Of a DNA stretch of 64,000 nt, positions 8,055 to 16,981 are shown piece after piece. Source of the stretch: Pseudobacteriovorax sp. (GTDB taxonomy: Bacteria; Bdellovibrionota_B; Oligoflexia; Oligoflexales; Oligoflexaceae); NCBI GenBank assembly GCA_013215145.1, contig JABSRP010000017.1, positions 62,001 through 126,000 on the forward strand, read 5' to 3'. The position numbers and the translations under genes are program-made. Under the pieces are notes generated by a model that was not told the DNA's origin, searched no databases, and was given only the letters and a program-made list of their open reading frames with translations. Within the stretch, counting starts at the first letter, position 1, and each line of letters opens with the position of its first letter.

Positions 8055-9435
8055 TCTCCCTAGACAAAGCAACCACGCTTCAGAGAACTCTCATGAACAT
8101 GTGACGACTATAGCAGCTTTAGCAACGGCTCCCGGAAAGGGGGCCGTTGCCGTAATTAGGGTGAGCGGACCGGATGCGGCTCATGTCTTAGCAGGATTAC
8201 TTCCCACGAGAGATAAATTTCCGATTCGTCGAGCGACGCTCGCGAAAGTCTATGATTATCATCAGGAGGTCATAGACGAGGTATTGGTGATATATTTTCA
8301 CGGACCTGCGTCTTTCACGGGTGAGGATAGTTTCGAAATTCATCCCCATGGCAGCCCATTTATCGTTCAAAAACTCCTGGCACGACTATATGAGTTAGGC
8401 TGCACTCCTGCTAAACCCGGAGAATTCACACGTCGGGCTTTTTTGAATGGCAAAATGGATTTGACCGCGGCTGAAGGGATCCAACAGCTGGTAGATTCAA
8501 ACTCTGAGCATCAATGGAAGGCTGCACGTCAGCTAGCCTCCGGTATCTTGAAAGATCATATAGAAGCCTTGCGAGCAGATATAATCGGAGCTATGGCTTA
8601 CCTCGAAGCCAGAATAGACTTTCCAGACGAGGGAGATGTAAAAGGAGTCGAACTTGACCCAATAGTCGATAAAGTTAAGGCTATTGATAGTTCTCTTGTT
8701 GCTCTTGAGAAGAGCTACGACAGTGGCAAGATTGCAAGCTCTGGATTGACTGTGGCATTAATTGGAGCGCCAAATCGAGGGAAATCCTCTCTTATGAATG
8801 CGATTCTCAAAAAAAATCGAGCGATCGTGACGGATATTGCTGGAACAACTCGAGACTATATCGAAGAGTCGTGTTTGGTAAATGGTAGACTGATCAGATT
8901 GATCGATACTGCCGGGATAAGAAAAACAGAAGAAACAGTTGAAAAAATTGGGGTTACTGCTTCCCAAGAGATATTAAAGTCAGCAGACGTAGTACTCTTC
9001 GTTAGCGCTCTGGATGTTGAGGGAGCAGAAGATACGACCTATCTTGAAGGGATTGATGACGCTAAAATTATCCGTGTCGTTAATAAATACGATCTGAATT
9101 TTCACTATGAACCTAAACCAGGTGAGTTTCCAGTATCTTGTATCAGTGGAGCTGGATTGGAATCTCTGAAGGCAGAGCTCTCCGCTAGAGTCGATCGTTC
9201 CGTCGCAACCATTGGAAACCAGGCCTTTATTTCCACTCCCCGCCATCTTCATGCGATCAGGCAAGCAAGAAAAGCTCTTCAAGGATTTTTTGCTGGCAAC
9301 GAGGACGGTGCTTTTGATGAAATGCTTGCCTTCGAGTTACAGTCTGCCGTGAGCCAACTGTCGTCGGTCATCGGTTCCGTCGATCATGAAGACCTACTCG
9401 ATAAAATTTTCTCGGATTTTTGTGTAGGCAAATAA
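8023..9435 (+). CDS. mnmE: tRNA modification GTPase MnmE
   Basis: With MnmG this enzyme modifies U34 of certain tRNAs (cmnm5U). The N-terminal domain holds TIAALATAPGKGAVAVIRVSG. The inserted G domain shows G1 GAPNRGKSS, the DIAGTTRDY loop and DTAGIRKTEE. The C-terminus is FCVGK, with the invariant catalytic cysteine near the end. The ATG at 8023 gives 470 residues, with about 20 extra at the N-terminus and a 32-base overlap with khpB. A GTG at 8101 would give a start closer to family average. No strong ribosome site decides between them. Confidence 0.95.
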   Translation: MSNMRNLGSINLPRQSNHASENSHEHVTTIAALATAPGKGAVAVIRVSGPDAAHVLAGLLPTRDKFPIRRATLAKVYDYHQEVIDEVLVIYFHGPASFTGEDSFEIHPHGSPFIVQKLLARLYELGCTPAKPGEFTRRAFLNGKMDLTAAEGIQQLVDSNSEHQWKAARQLASGILKDHIEALRADIIGAMAYLEARIDFPDEGDVKGVELDPIVDKVKAIDSSLVALEKSYDSGKIASSGLTVALIGAPNRGKSSLMNAILKKNRAIVTDIAGTTRDYIEESCLVNGRLIRLIDTAGIRKTEETVEKIGVTASQEILKSADVVLFVSALDVEGAEDTTYLEGIDDAKIIRVVNKYDLNFHYEPKPGEFPVSCISGAGLESLKAELSARVDRSVATIGNQAFISTPRHLHAIRQARKALQGFFAGNEDGAFDEMLAFELQSAVSQLSSVIGSVDHEDLLDKIFSDFCVGK

Positions 9436-9526
9436 ATACTAATAAGCCTCCAGGCGATAGCGTAAGCATTTAAAAATAATTGTGGAAAACTCACAGAATA
9501 AGTACTGCATCCATAGGTTTCCGGGT

Positions 9527-9532
9527 TATAAT
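9527..9532 (+). promoter_or_regulatory. Candidate -10 box upstream of the ALDH-like gene
   Basis: A perfect TATAAT lies about 50 bases before the gene start at 9580. The -35 region is poor (ACTGCA at 17-base spacing), so this is only a candidate promoter. Confidence 0.3.
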
Positions 9533-9579
9533 TAAACTCGTTAATGGTGAAGACCGATTGGGACCCCTAGGAGGTTGAA

Positions 9580-11109
9580 GTGAGTCTGGAGGAACTAAAC
9601 AGAGCGATTCAAGATGATAAATTCCCCATTCCGTTTACGGGACACTGGATATGTGGTGAATGGGTGCAGGACAAAAGATCGCCAGTTGTTGGAGGGTCTT
9701 ATAATCCTAGTAGAGATCAATTACTTACTGAGATTTCAATTAGTAAATCTATTATTGATCAGGCCGTTGAGGCTGGCACTAAAGCGGCTCCCAAACTTAG
9801 TGTTTTGCCGCTCGAGAAACGACTTGGGATTATCGAACAGTTTCGGCATTTGATTGCAGACTTTGAGCAACTTATCACACTTGTCCTGGCTAAAGAGGCT
9901 GGAAAGCCCGCATGGGAGGCCAAACACGACTTTGATGCAGCAGTGGGTGTTCTCGACGAAATCATTCAAGACGGTCCCGATACAATATCAAAAATTTGCC
10001 AGCAGTATCTCTTGGGAGGAAAACCTCAAGAGGTCAATTTAATACCAGTTGGTGTTACCGCAATCTTACAGAATTTCTCGACCCCACTCAATACGGTCGT
10101 TCAATCCTTTGCTGCAGGTATCTTGGCCGGTTGCCCTCTGATAATATTAACCTCATGTCATGCAGCCTTAATGGGGCGGATATTGGGCTATATTATCGCA
10201 AAGGTAGAGGGACCCACAGGTTCGGCAAACGTGCTATTTGGTGACTTTAAAAACTTTGTGAAGCTCCTTCAGAATCGTGAGGTAAAGGCTGTTGTTTACT
10301 CGGGGTCTCGAGAGCATTGCGATTCTATCAGGAGCGATTCTAGTGATTTCTTGGATCGTCAGCTTTTGCTCCAATCTGGGGGTAAGAACTCTCTTATCGT
10401 TGATACCAGTGCCGACATTGACGAGGCCCTAAAGGCTGTGTTTTTTGGAACCATAAAAAGTGCGGGACAGCTTAACACATCAACTAGTAGAGTGTTTATC
10501 CCCACCTCCATCCGATCAGAGTTCACGGAGAAGCTGACGCAAATCGTACGAAGCTTAAGCATAGGACCCACGGATACAAAAGATGCTCATGTGATGGGCC
10601 CTTTATATTCAAGGAAGTCGGTAGAAAAATTTCTACGGTTCCAAACTATGGCCAAGCGCGAATCCGCTGAAACCATCTCCTGGGGAAAAGCCCTGGATCT
10701 AGGAACGGGCGGTCATTTTGTAACCCCAGGGGTTCACATATTCGATGAGTTTGATGATACCAGCTCATTCCAAAGTAATGTATTTATGTGCCCTGATGTC
10801 GCTATCTACCCTTATGAGACCATGGATCAGGCCGTGACATGGGCAAATACAACAAATGCTCCGCTAGTTTGCTCCCTTTACGGCGACGAAAAGATTATCC
10901 GAGAGTTCTTACCGCAGATTGAAGCACCAAATGTTATGCTAAACGAACCGACTATAGGTGTCAGGGTTCAACCCACATTAACAGGAAAGCAATTATGTGG
11001 CGGGCATAGGGTAAGTGGTGTGGGAATCCTATCATTGCTGACATATCCGCAGGCCTGCCACAGCAGCGAAGAGGCGAAAAATATCATTAATTCCTGGCCA
11101 TGGGCTTAG
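9580..11109 (+). CDS. Aldehyde dehydrogenase-fold protein lacking catalytic residues (pseudoenzyme)
   Basis: A 509-residue protein that aligns through its whole length with the NAD(P)-dependent aldehyde dehydrogenase superfamily. The key residues are gone. In the GQxC motif the nucleophile Cys is Asn299 (GQLNTSTSR). The general base Glu of LELGGK is Gln265 (LQSGGKN). The cofactor Lys of KPSE is Thr191 (ILTSCH), and the Glu of the E-x-F-G-P motif is Asn400 (SNVFMCP). The substrate-site Asn165 remains. The reading frame is long and intact, so it looks selected for another role rather than decaying. AGGAGG precedes a GTG start at 9580. Normal ALDH activity is very unlikely. Confidence 0.85.
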   Translation: MSLEELNRAIQDDKFPIPFTGHWICGEWVQDKRSPVVGGSYNPSRDQLLTEISISKSIIDQAVEAGTKAAPKLSVLPLEKRLGIIEQFRHLIADFEQLITLVLAKEAGKPAWEAKHDFDAAVGVLDEIIQDGPDTISKICQQYLLGGKPQEVNLIPVGVTAILQNFSTPLNTVVQSFAAGILAGCPLIILTSCHAALMGRILGYIIAKVEGPTGSANVLFGDFKNFVKLLQNREVKAVVYSGSREHCDSIRSDSSDFLDRQLLLQSGGKNSLIVDTSADIDEALKAVFFGTIKSAGQLNTSTSRVFIPTSIRSEFTEKLTQIVRSLSIGPTDTKDAHVMGPLYSRKSVEKFLRFQTMAKRESAETISWGKALDLGTGGHFVTPGVHIFDEFDDTSSFQSNVFMCPDVAIYPYETMDQAVTWANTTNAPLVCSLYGDEKIIREFLPQIEAPNVMLNEPTIGVRVQPTLTGKQLCGGHRVSGVGILSLLTYPQACHSSEEAKNIINSWPWA

Positions 11110-11201
11110 GAGGGCCGCTTTAGGCTTTCAATTCTAAAATGACTGACCTATGCTAAAAAGCTACTTCAACGAGGTATTCGCTGTGAGGAGGCAGTTTATT
11201 G

Positions 11202-12977
11202 ATGGGTGATGTCAAAGCGCAGGCTCACTATTGGGCGACATCCGCTGTATTTGACTTGGATACTAGAAAAGAGATATCCAATCTTATCAAAAGCGGGAAC
11301 GATGCCGAGTTACACGAGCGTTTTTATCGAAACTTAGAGTTTGGGACTGGGGGCATGCGCGGGGTTTTGGGCGCCGGCACTAGTCAGATGAATATCTACA
11401 ACGTCAGAAAAGCCACTCAGGCTTTTGCTGACCATTTGTTGAAAGTGTTTGCACACAAATCCGAAAAAAGTATTTCAATATCATTTGATTCTAGGCACTT
11501 CTCAAGAGAGTTCGCTGAGGCGACTGCGGAGGTCATGGCGGGAAATGGTATCAAAGCTTACATCACCAAAGAAATGCGTCCAACCCCGATGCTCTCTTTT
11601 ATGGTTAGGCATTTTAAATGCCTTGGTGGAGTCTGCGTGACTGCTAGCCATAACCCACCAAACTATAACGGTTATAAAGTATATTGGGAAACCGGGGGGC
11701 AGATCGTACCGCCGCATGATGCTGAAATTATTAAAAATTATGAAAATATCCGAGCTTACGAGGACATCAAATCGATGCCGTTTTCGCAAGCTTTGCAAGA
11801 GGGCCTCGTTATCGAAATTGGTCGCGAGTTGGACGATACCTATTTTGAGAAGGTCTCTGAACTCGTCAGTCGCCAGCGTCGATTAGCACCGATAAAGATT
11901 GTTTTTACTCCGCTGCATGGCACTGGTACATATCCTGTGACGAAAGCTTTGGAAATTTTTGGTTTTGATGATGTCCTAGTGGTTCCTGAACAAACGGCTC
12001 CAGACGGCAATTTCCCTACTGTAAAGTTTCCTAACCCAGAAGATCCTGCAGCCCTAGAAATGGCTGTAGCCTTGGCAAAAAAAGAGAGAGCTGACCTTGT
12101 TTTAGCGACAGATCCTGACACGGATCGAATTGGAATCGTCGTTCGCGAAGGTGATGACTGGGTAGCTTTAAATGGCAACCAAATCGGATCCCTATTGGTA
12201 GACTATGTCTTGGCTACCTACAAGAGCAACGATAGACTTCCTGACTCGCCTTTGGTGATCAAAACAATTGTGACAACTGATCTTCAGCAAAAGATTGCGG
12301 AATATTACGGAGCTGACTGCGAAGAAACACTAACGGGTTTCAAATGGATCTGTGATCTCATTGAATCCTATGAGTCGGGCAATAAGCAACCGTATAAAAA
12401 ATATGTTTGTGGTGGCGAAGAGAGTTTTGGATTCTTGCTCGATAGTTTCGTTCGCGACAAGGATGCTGTGACGGCCTGTTGTTTGGCTGCTGAAATGTTG
12501 GCTAACTATAAAGAGCAAGGGAAAACTCTGACTCAGGTACTTGATCAAATTTTTCGTCGCCACGGTGTCTACCAAGAATCGCTGGCTACCATTACATTGC
12601 CTGGGGCCGAAGGGGCAGCGAAAATCCAGTCGTTTATGGATAGCTTGAGGAAACAGCCACCGACTGCTTTTGCTGATACTGAAGTGGTCAGTTATAAGGA
12701 CTTTAAGGAAAGTAAGTCTTATTCCTACGAGAACGGAAAATATGTCCCATCAGGTCAGGTCTCCCTTCCCACTTCAAACGTGCTACAATTTATGATGAGC
12801 GATGGGTCAAAAATTAGTGTTCGTCCGTCCGGTACAGAACCGAAAATTAAGTTCTATTATTCGGTTAGCCTAGCTGTATCGCCGGATATAAGCGATGAAG
12901 ACTTAAATATGTCCAAACGCTACTGCCAAGAAAAGCTCGACGCTTACGAGTCGGCGATGGCGGCTTTCTTTCAATAA
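11202..12977 (+). CDS. Phosphohexomutase (phosphoglucomutase/phosphomannomutase family)
   Basis: A 591-residue alpha-D-phosphohexomutase that interconverts hexose 1- and 6-phosphates. All four signature loops are present: the phosphoserine loop TASHNPPNYNGYK (Ser149), the Mg-binding DPDTDRIG, the sugar loop GGEESFGF and the phosphate loop RPSGTEPKIK. The N-terminal FGTGGMRG is typical of the long PgcA/PGM2-like branch. AGGAGG at 11186-11191 serves either the TTG at 11199 or the ATG at 11202; I chose ATG. A strong terminator follows its stop. Confidence 0.93.
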   Translation: MGDVKAQAHYWATSAVFDLDTRKEISNLIKSGNDAELHERFYRNLEFGTGGMRGVLGAGTSQMNIYNVRKATQAFADHLLKVFAHKSEKSISISFDSRHFSREFAEATAEVMAGNGIKAYITKEMRPTPMLSFMVRHFKCLGGVCVTASHNPPNYNGYKVYWETGGQIVPPHDAEIIKNYENIRAYEDIKSMPFSQALQEGLVIEIGRELDDTYFEKVSELVSRQRRLAPIKIVFTPLHGTGTYPVTKALEIFGFDDVLVVPEQTAPDGNFPTVKFPNPEDPAALEMAVALAKKERADLVLATDPDTDRIGIVVREGDDWVALNGNQIGSLLVDYVLATYKSNDRLPDSPLVIKTIVTTDLQQKIAEYYGADCEETLTGFKWICDLIESYESGNKQPYKKYVCGGEESFGFLLDSFVRDKDAVTACCLAAEMLANYKEQGKTLTQVLDQIFRRHGVYQESLATITLPGAEGAAKIQSFMDSLRKQPPTAFADTEVVSYKDFKESKSYSYENGKYVPSGQVSLPTSNVLQFMMSDGSKISVRPSGTEPKIKFYYSVSLAVSPDISDEDLNMSKRYCQEKLDAYESAMAAFFQ

Positions 12978-13005
12978 AGGCGAAATCTTAGGTCTTCGCC
13001 TTTTC
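12976..13005 (+). terminator. Intrinsic terminator after the phosphohexomutase gene
   Basis: A 9-bp perfect stem, AAAGGCGAA pairing with TTCGCCTTT, closes a 10-base loop and runs into TTTTC. The left arm begins in the phosphohexomutase stop codon. Confidence 0.75.
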
Positions 13006-13026
13006 TGTAAAGGTCGAGGATCAAGC

Positions 13027-13917
13027 ATGTTTTTTCGTATTATTTGTCTTTCTCTATTATCACTCAATCTATGCTTTAGCGATCATGGTTTCGCAGCCGG
13101 TGCCTATCGGAAGGCTACCGAAGGTGGTGATGTGGTCAAAGATAAAATTTACCCTAAGTTTGAAACTTGGGAGTTTAGTGTTCCTAATTTCGGTTTGATT
13201 ATGAACCAATCTTATGTGAACACATACCTGGTGTCCGGAGGAATCAACTATTTTTTTTCTGAGACCTGGGGCTTTGGTCTAGATTTTACCATCGGGAGTA
13301 ACTCTGACAAAGGTGAGCGGTTTTGTATCGAAAACTTTTTCTACGACCCTGAAGATGAAGTCGGTTCTGCCTGTGGTGATGCCAGTCTTTTAGACGGAGC
13401 TGATGAAAACGGAAATAACTTTCCTCGATTTGGTCCTGCTTATGTTCCTGTGCGTGAAATCGATACCATGATCATCGCGAATATGACTTGGACTCCGGTC
13501 TACGGAAAGCAGCTGATTTTTATGAGTGGGACTAGCTACTTTGATCTTTTCATTGAAATGGGGATGGGAATCGCTAACTCAACGTTCTATGCAAAACGTG
13601 ACATTCTAGCTAATGGCAACTCCCCGCGAGATGTGTTCACTCCCGAAACTGGAACAGCAGAACAAATCCAGCAAGCCCAAGAGAGAAACTCGCAAATTGG
13701 GGCGCAAATCTCTGAAACATCCGCCTACGGTGAAGCGGGCCGACCCGACCCCAAATCCGAAACCAATCTGATGTTTAATTTTGGTATTGGTCAAAAATTT
13801 CATTTTAGCAAACGATTCCATGTGAAGGTCTACCTAAGAAACATGACTCTTCTGGGTACGGCTCAAGGGTTTGATAATCTTCTGGCAATTATGGGCGGAG
13901 CTGGAATGCGTTTGTAG
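13027..13917 (+). CDS. Outer-membrane beta-barrel protein
   Basis: A 296-residue protein with a signal peptide (residues 1-23, cleavage near FAA). Alternating hydrophobic/polar strands rich in aromatic and glycine residues follow (GLIMNQSYVNTYLVSGGINYFF, ETWGFGLDFTIGS), as do aromatic girdle residues. It resembles the family of barrel proteins found in myxobacteria and bdellovibrios, though I cannot confirm that without a search. A loop holds a cysteine pair (ERFCIENFF...GSACGD). GAGG at 13016-13019 supports the ATG. It probably has its own promoter, since a terminator separates it from the mutase. Function unknown; perhaps structural or gliding/adhesion related. Confidence 0.75.
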   Translation: MFFRIICLSLLSLNLCFSDHGFAAGAYRKATEGGDVVKDKIYPKFETWEFSVPNFGLIMNQSYVNTYLVSGGINYFFSETWGFGLDFTIGSNSDKGERFCIENFFYDPEDEVGSACGDASLLDGADENGNNFPRFGPAYVPVREIDTMIIANMTWTPVYGKQLIFMSGTSYFDLFIEMGMGIANSTFYAKRDILANGNSPRDVFTPETGTAEQIQQAQERNSQIGAQISETSAYGEAGRPDPKSETNLMFNFGIGQKFHFSKRFHVKVYLRNMTLLGTAQGFDNLLAIMGGAGMRL

Positions 13918-13955
13918 TCAAGTTGCTTTCAACTCTGGGCCGCGTCCAAAATTAG

Positions 13956-14432
13956 CTATCTTTTAGTTTTTGGCGAAATATGCATATCGATTTTTGCAGT
14001 CATGACCACAGTTTGATCACTTGAGGCGATGCTCACGTCGACCACTGCAATCTCTTTGTCTTGCGTGAACTTTGGTGACTCGGTTAGGGTGGCCGTTGCC
14101 TTCAGATCAGTCGTGGCTTTCTTTAAATATTCAACGGACATTGACTTGGGTATCCACCTATGACTGCTAGGGACGGTGACATCGGTCATGGTTCCGGCAG
14201 CTAGCTCCGCCATATTGCACATGGCAATGGCATGGACTGTTCCAAGATGATTACAAACTGAGCGCCTTTTTTTCATGGACACGGTACAGCTACCCGGCTC
14301 GAGAGTCTCAAACCTAGGATGAATGGTACGGAAGTAAGGTGCTTTTTGGCAGACTAACTGAGAAAAGACGACCTTACCAAACGGTTTCTTCGCTAATGAT
14401 TTCCAAAGTTTTTTTGCCTGACTCATAAACAA
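13956..14432 (-). CDS. Hotdog-fold thioesterase-like protein (DUF4442 type)
   Basis: A 158-residue protein with the hotdog core of DUF4442: CNHLGTVHAIAMCNMAELAAG, where an N-H-x-G-T-x-H-A segment begins the central helix, followed by SMSVEYLKKATTDL. Relatives are predicted acyl-CoA thioesterases or fatty-acid-binding proteins; the substrate here is unknown. No signal peptide. It is convergent with the barrel gene and lies just downstream of ssb on the same strand, so it could be cotranscribed with ssb (59-base gap). Confidence 0.72.
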   Translation of the reverse strand: MFMSQAKKLWKSLAKKPFGKVVFSQLVCQKAPYFRTIHPRFETLEPGSCTVSMKKRRSVCNHLGTVHAIAMCNMAELAAGTMTDVTVPSSHRWIPKSMSVEYLKKATTDLKATATLTESPKFTQDKEIAVVDVSIASSDQTVVMTAKIDMHISPKTKR

Positions 14433-14491
14433 CCGTCCCTTGTTTGGTGGTGCTGCTTGACCTATGTCAAACAGCTATATAAAGTAGCGTG

Positions 14492-14980
14492 TTAAAAGGG
14501 GATGTCGTCGAGGCTGATAGAGTCAGGAGAACCGCCGAAACTGTTCTGTTGATTACTATTCTGGTTTGATTGTGGAGGGGGAGAAAATGAGTTCATACCA
14601 GGATTCTGTGATGACTCTGCTGGCTGTTGGGACATGCTTCGACCACCTGCAGCACCGCCAACAAACTGAACCGTTTGGGCAACCACCTCGGTAGAGTAGC
14701 GTTTCTGTCCATTTTGATCCTCCCAGCTGCGGGTTTGGATCTTACCTTCAACATAGACACTACGACCTTTTGCAAGGTATTTGGCACAGTTTTCCGCCTG
14801 TTTGTTCCAAACTACGACACGGTGCCATTCGGTGTTTTCTTGTCTTTCCCCATTTTGGTCTTTGCGGACATCGGTTGTCGCTATATTTAAGGTGCAAACC
14901 GCCGCACCACTTGTGGTATAACGTATTTCTGGGTCTTGGCCTAAGTTGCCGAGAATAATTGCTTTGTTTACGGATGCCAT
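14492..14980 (-). CDS. ssb: Single-stranded DNA-binding protein
   Basis: A 162-residue SSB with an OB fold (residues 1-110: [50 protein letters not shown]). A Gln/Asn/Ser-rich linker follows, then the acidic tip DDIPF that recruits replication and repair enzymes. An in-frame upstream ATG exists at 15013, but AGGAGAG directly before the ATG at 14980 and the canonical start MASVNKA favour 14980. The upstream region contains paired inverted repeats (see 15039-15119). Confidence 0.96.
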   Translation of the reverse strand: MASVNKAIILGNLGQDPEIRYTTSGAAVCTLNIATTDVRKDQNGERQENTEWHRVVVWNKQAENCAKYLAKGRSVYVEGKIQTRSWEDQNGQKRYSTEVVAQTVQFVGGAAGGRSMSQQPAESSQNPGMNSFSPPPQSNQNSNQQNSFGGSPDSISLDDIPF

Positions 14981-15038
14981 GGTCTCTCCTGTGATTGAAA
15001 ATTGACATTGCATGGGTGTGGCGACCCGCCTGTGACCC

Positions 15039-15119
15039 CGTTCTTACAAGGCTGTAAGCCAGGTAACAACAAAATTTTGCCATTGCCAGAAACTGCCTTT
15101 CAATGACATTGTAAGAACG
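15039..15119. repeat. Inverted repeats between ssb and a lipoprotein gene
   Basis: CGTTCTTACA at 15039-15048 has its exact reverse complement TGTAAGAACG at 15110-15119. Inside the first copy, CTTACA-AGGC-TGTAAG at 15043-15058 forms a second perfect hairpin. They sit in the divergent promoter region and could be operator sites, for example for damage-responsive control of ssb; this is inference. Confidence 0.4.
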
Positions 15120-15157
15120 CCACGTTTTGATTACATCTCGAGGGAGTATTTATATCA

Positions 15158-16921
15158 ATGTTTTTTCGACCGTTCCAGAAGAGAAGTGTTTGGATCCTAG
15201 GACTTGTTGTAGGTCTTTTTGGCTCGTGTACCACTGAGCAGCAGTTTCCAAGCATTGGCAATAGTTTCTCAGGTCCGATTGACGTTGTTTCTCACAATAA
15301 TTTGCTTTACGTACTCAACTCAGACTTTGATCGGCGATACAACCAAGGGTCTATCCTTGTTGTCAATCCGGCGACTGAAGAGAAAGTCGCTGCTCATGAA
15401 GTTCCCAGACTCGGGCGATCGATGCATGTCGTCGATGACTATATGCTCGTCACCTACGATCCCGTTGATGTCGATTCGGCTGGAAGCTTAGCCATCTATC
15501 AGCTAGATGGTGCAGGCGGTATCTATGCAAATAATCCTACAGCCGGAGTGCCGGTTTATTCCTTCGCTTTTGACGTTGATGTCAATTGCTCGCCAATTAA
15601 CGGAAAGCTGAGCCCCTCCAGGACCTATGCGGTCATCTCATGTTTGGATGGGGACTTGTTTGTGGCTCGCTTAGGCACTGATCCCAGTAATACAGATCAA
15701 TACATGAAGCCACTTAGCGGTGTTTTCAAGCTAGTTCGTGAGTATCAGTATGCGAGACGCGCGCTCCACATACACGAAGAGTTCACGAAGGTGGGCGAGC
15801 AGCCTGTGGTGACAAAATCGATACTGCTAGCATTTCCCACTGATATGGGTGAGCAGTCGAGTTCGGACTTCATTGCTCCCGATGTGATCTCTCAAGTGAT
15901 AACGGTAAAAGCATCAGATAATACCGGAGGTACCACTATTGAGCCAGAGTTTGACTATAGTGTTACCGCTAAAACGAACGAGGTGCCTGATGGGTTTGAA
16001 ACAGCGGAAGACCAAGATCGCCTGCGTCAGCTTAGGCAGAGATTTCCTTTTCAGTATGTCATCTACGATCTTTTTGCCGAGGAGGCCTTGGACTTTCCCC
16101 AGAAAGCAGTGGGGACATTGGGTAACGGTGATGTGACCCGAGAGGTGAATGGTACCACCATCTTTGCTAACGCCAATAACGAACTAAAGTTCATGTACTA
16201 CCGGCTGCCAAACCCTTTGTCCGATCCAGTGGCTCCCGATGTTACGGGAGATGACGAAGAAGATTCCGCAGATGGAGAAGACCCGGGCGAAGGGGACAAC
16301 TCCGACGAGGAATCGCCTAAAGTTGACACATTGAATGTTTATCGGACCAACTTCTGGTCGACTCAAGTACCTTCCAGTGCGGGATCTAACCAGTTTTACC
16401 TTTCCCAACGAGGATTAGGTGGATCTGGCGACTCGAATAATGTTCTGAAAGTTACGATAAATACCGCCGCGCTAGAGCAATTTAGCCAATGGTATGCATC
16501 AGCTCAACCTATCGCTGACCCCGAAACAGCTGTCGACTGGCGAACAGACAGAATCTTCTCTTTTGAACGTGTATCTGGTTTTACGTCTTTTGAGCAGCAA
16601 GGGTATCCTGGCGATTTTGAAATCGTCGATAGTGGGACCCGGGAGTTTCTCTTTGTCAATCAGTTCCGCGATGAAGCCTATTGGGATACCAGTCAGACAC
16701 TCTATGCGGTCGATGCTAAATGGCTTGGCGACGACGCAGAAATTATTACTACCCCCTACCGTTGGCGTAGCCCTAACTTTACTCTATCTGCTTATCAGTT
16801 AGCCTCGACTCAGTCGGGATTTTTAGGAGCCTGCTCTTTTTATGGTGATGCTTTGATTGTTTTTCCTATTGATAGTTTGACAGGAATCGATCCTGACGCA
16901 GAACCTGCGATCATTAATTAG
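15158..16921 (+). CDS. Large lipoprotein, beta-propeller-like
   Basis: A 587-residue lipoprotein: signal helix, then lipobox LFGSC with Cys24 as the lipidated residue. The mature part has repeated short segments like a surface beta-propeller (IDVVSHNNLLYVLNSDF, GSILVVNPATEEKV, RSMHVVDDYMLVTYD). That pattern is common in proteins that record name/value strings along blades. An acidic low-complexity loop lies around residues 362-390 (DDEEDSADGEDPGEGDNSDE). No catalytic motif is visible. Location is the outer membrane or periplasm. It is divergent from ssb and followed 60 bases later by smc. Confidence 0.7.
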   Translation: MFFRPFQKRSVWILGLVVGLFGSCTTEQQFPSIGNSFSGPIDVVSHNNLLYVLNSDFDRRYNQGSILVVNPATEEKVAAHEVPRLGRSMHVVDDYMLVTYDPVDVDSAGSLAIYQLDGAGGIYANNPTAGVPVYSFAFDVDVNCSPINGKLSPSRTYAVISCLDGDLFVARLGTDPSNTDQYMKPLSGVFKLVREYQYARRALHIHEEFTKVGEQPVVTKSILLAFPTDMGEQSSSDFIAPDVISQVITVKASDNTGGTTIEPEFDYSVTAKTNEVPDGFETAEDQDRLRQLRQRFPFQYVIYDLFAEEALDFPQKAVGTLGNGDVTREVNGTTIFANANNELKFMYYRLPNPLSDPVAPDVTGDDEEDSADGEDPGEGDNSDEESPKVDTLNVYRTNFWSTQVPSSAGSNQFYLSQRGLGGSGDSNNVLKVTINTAALEQFSQWYASAQPIADPETAVDWRTDRIFSFERVSGFTSFEQQGYPGDFEIVDSGTREFLFVNQFRDEAYWDTSQTLYAVDAKWLGDDAEIITTPYRWRSPNFTLSAYQLASTQSGFLGACSFYGDALIVFPIDSLTGIDPDAEPAIIN

Positions 16922-16981
16922 TGAGACTTGGCTGGTGTGAAGTGATAACATACCGGCCTAACACAATATGGAAACATAGCA

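Noticed and set aside
9480..9490. A DnaA-box-like TGTGGAAAA after mnmE, possible origin
   Set aside because: One near-match only; no cluster, no AT-rich unwinding element and no dnaA gene nearby.
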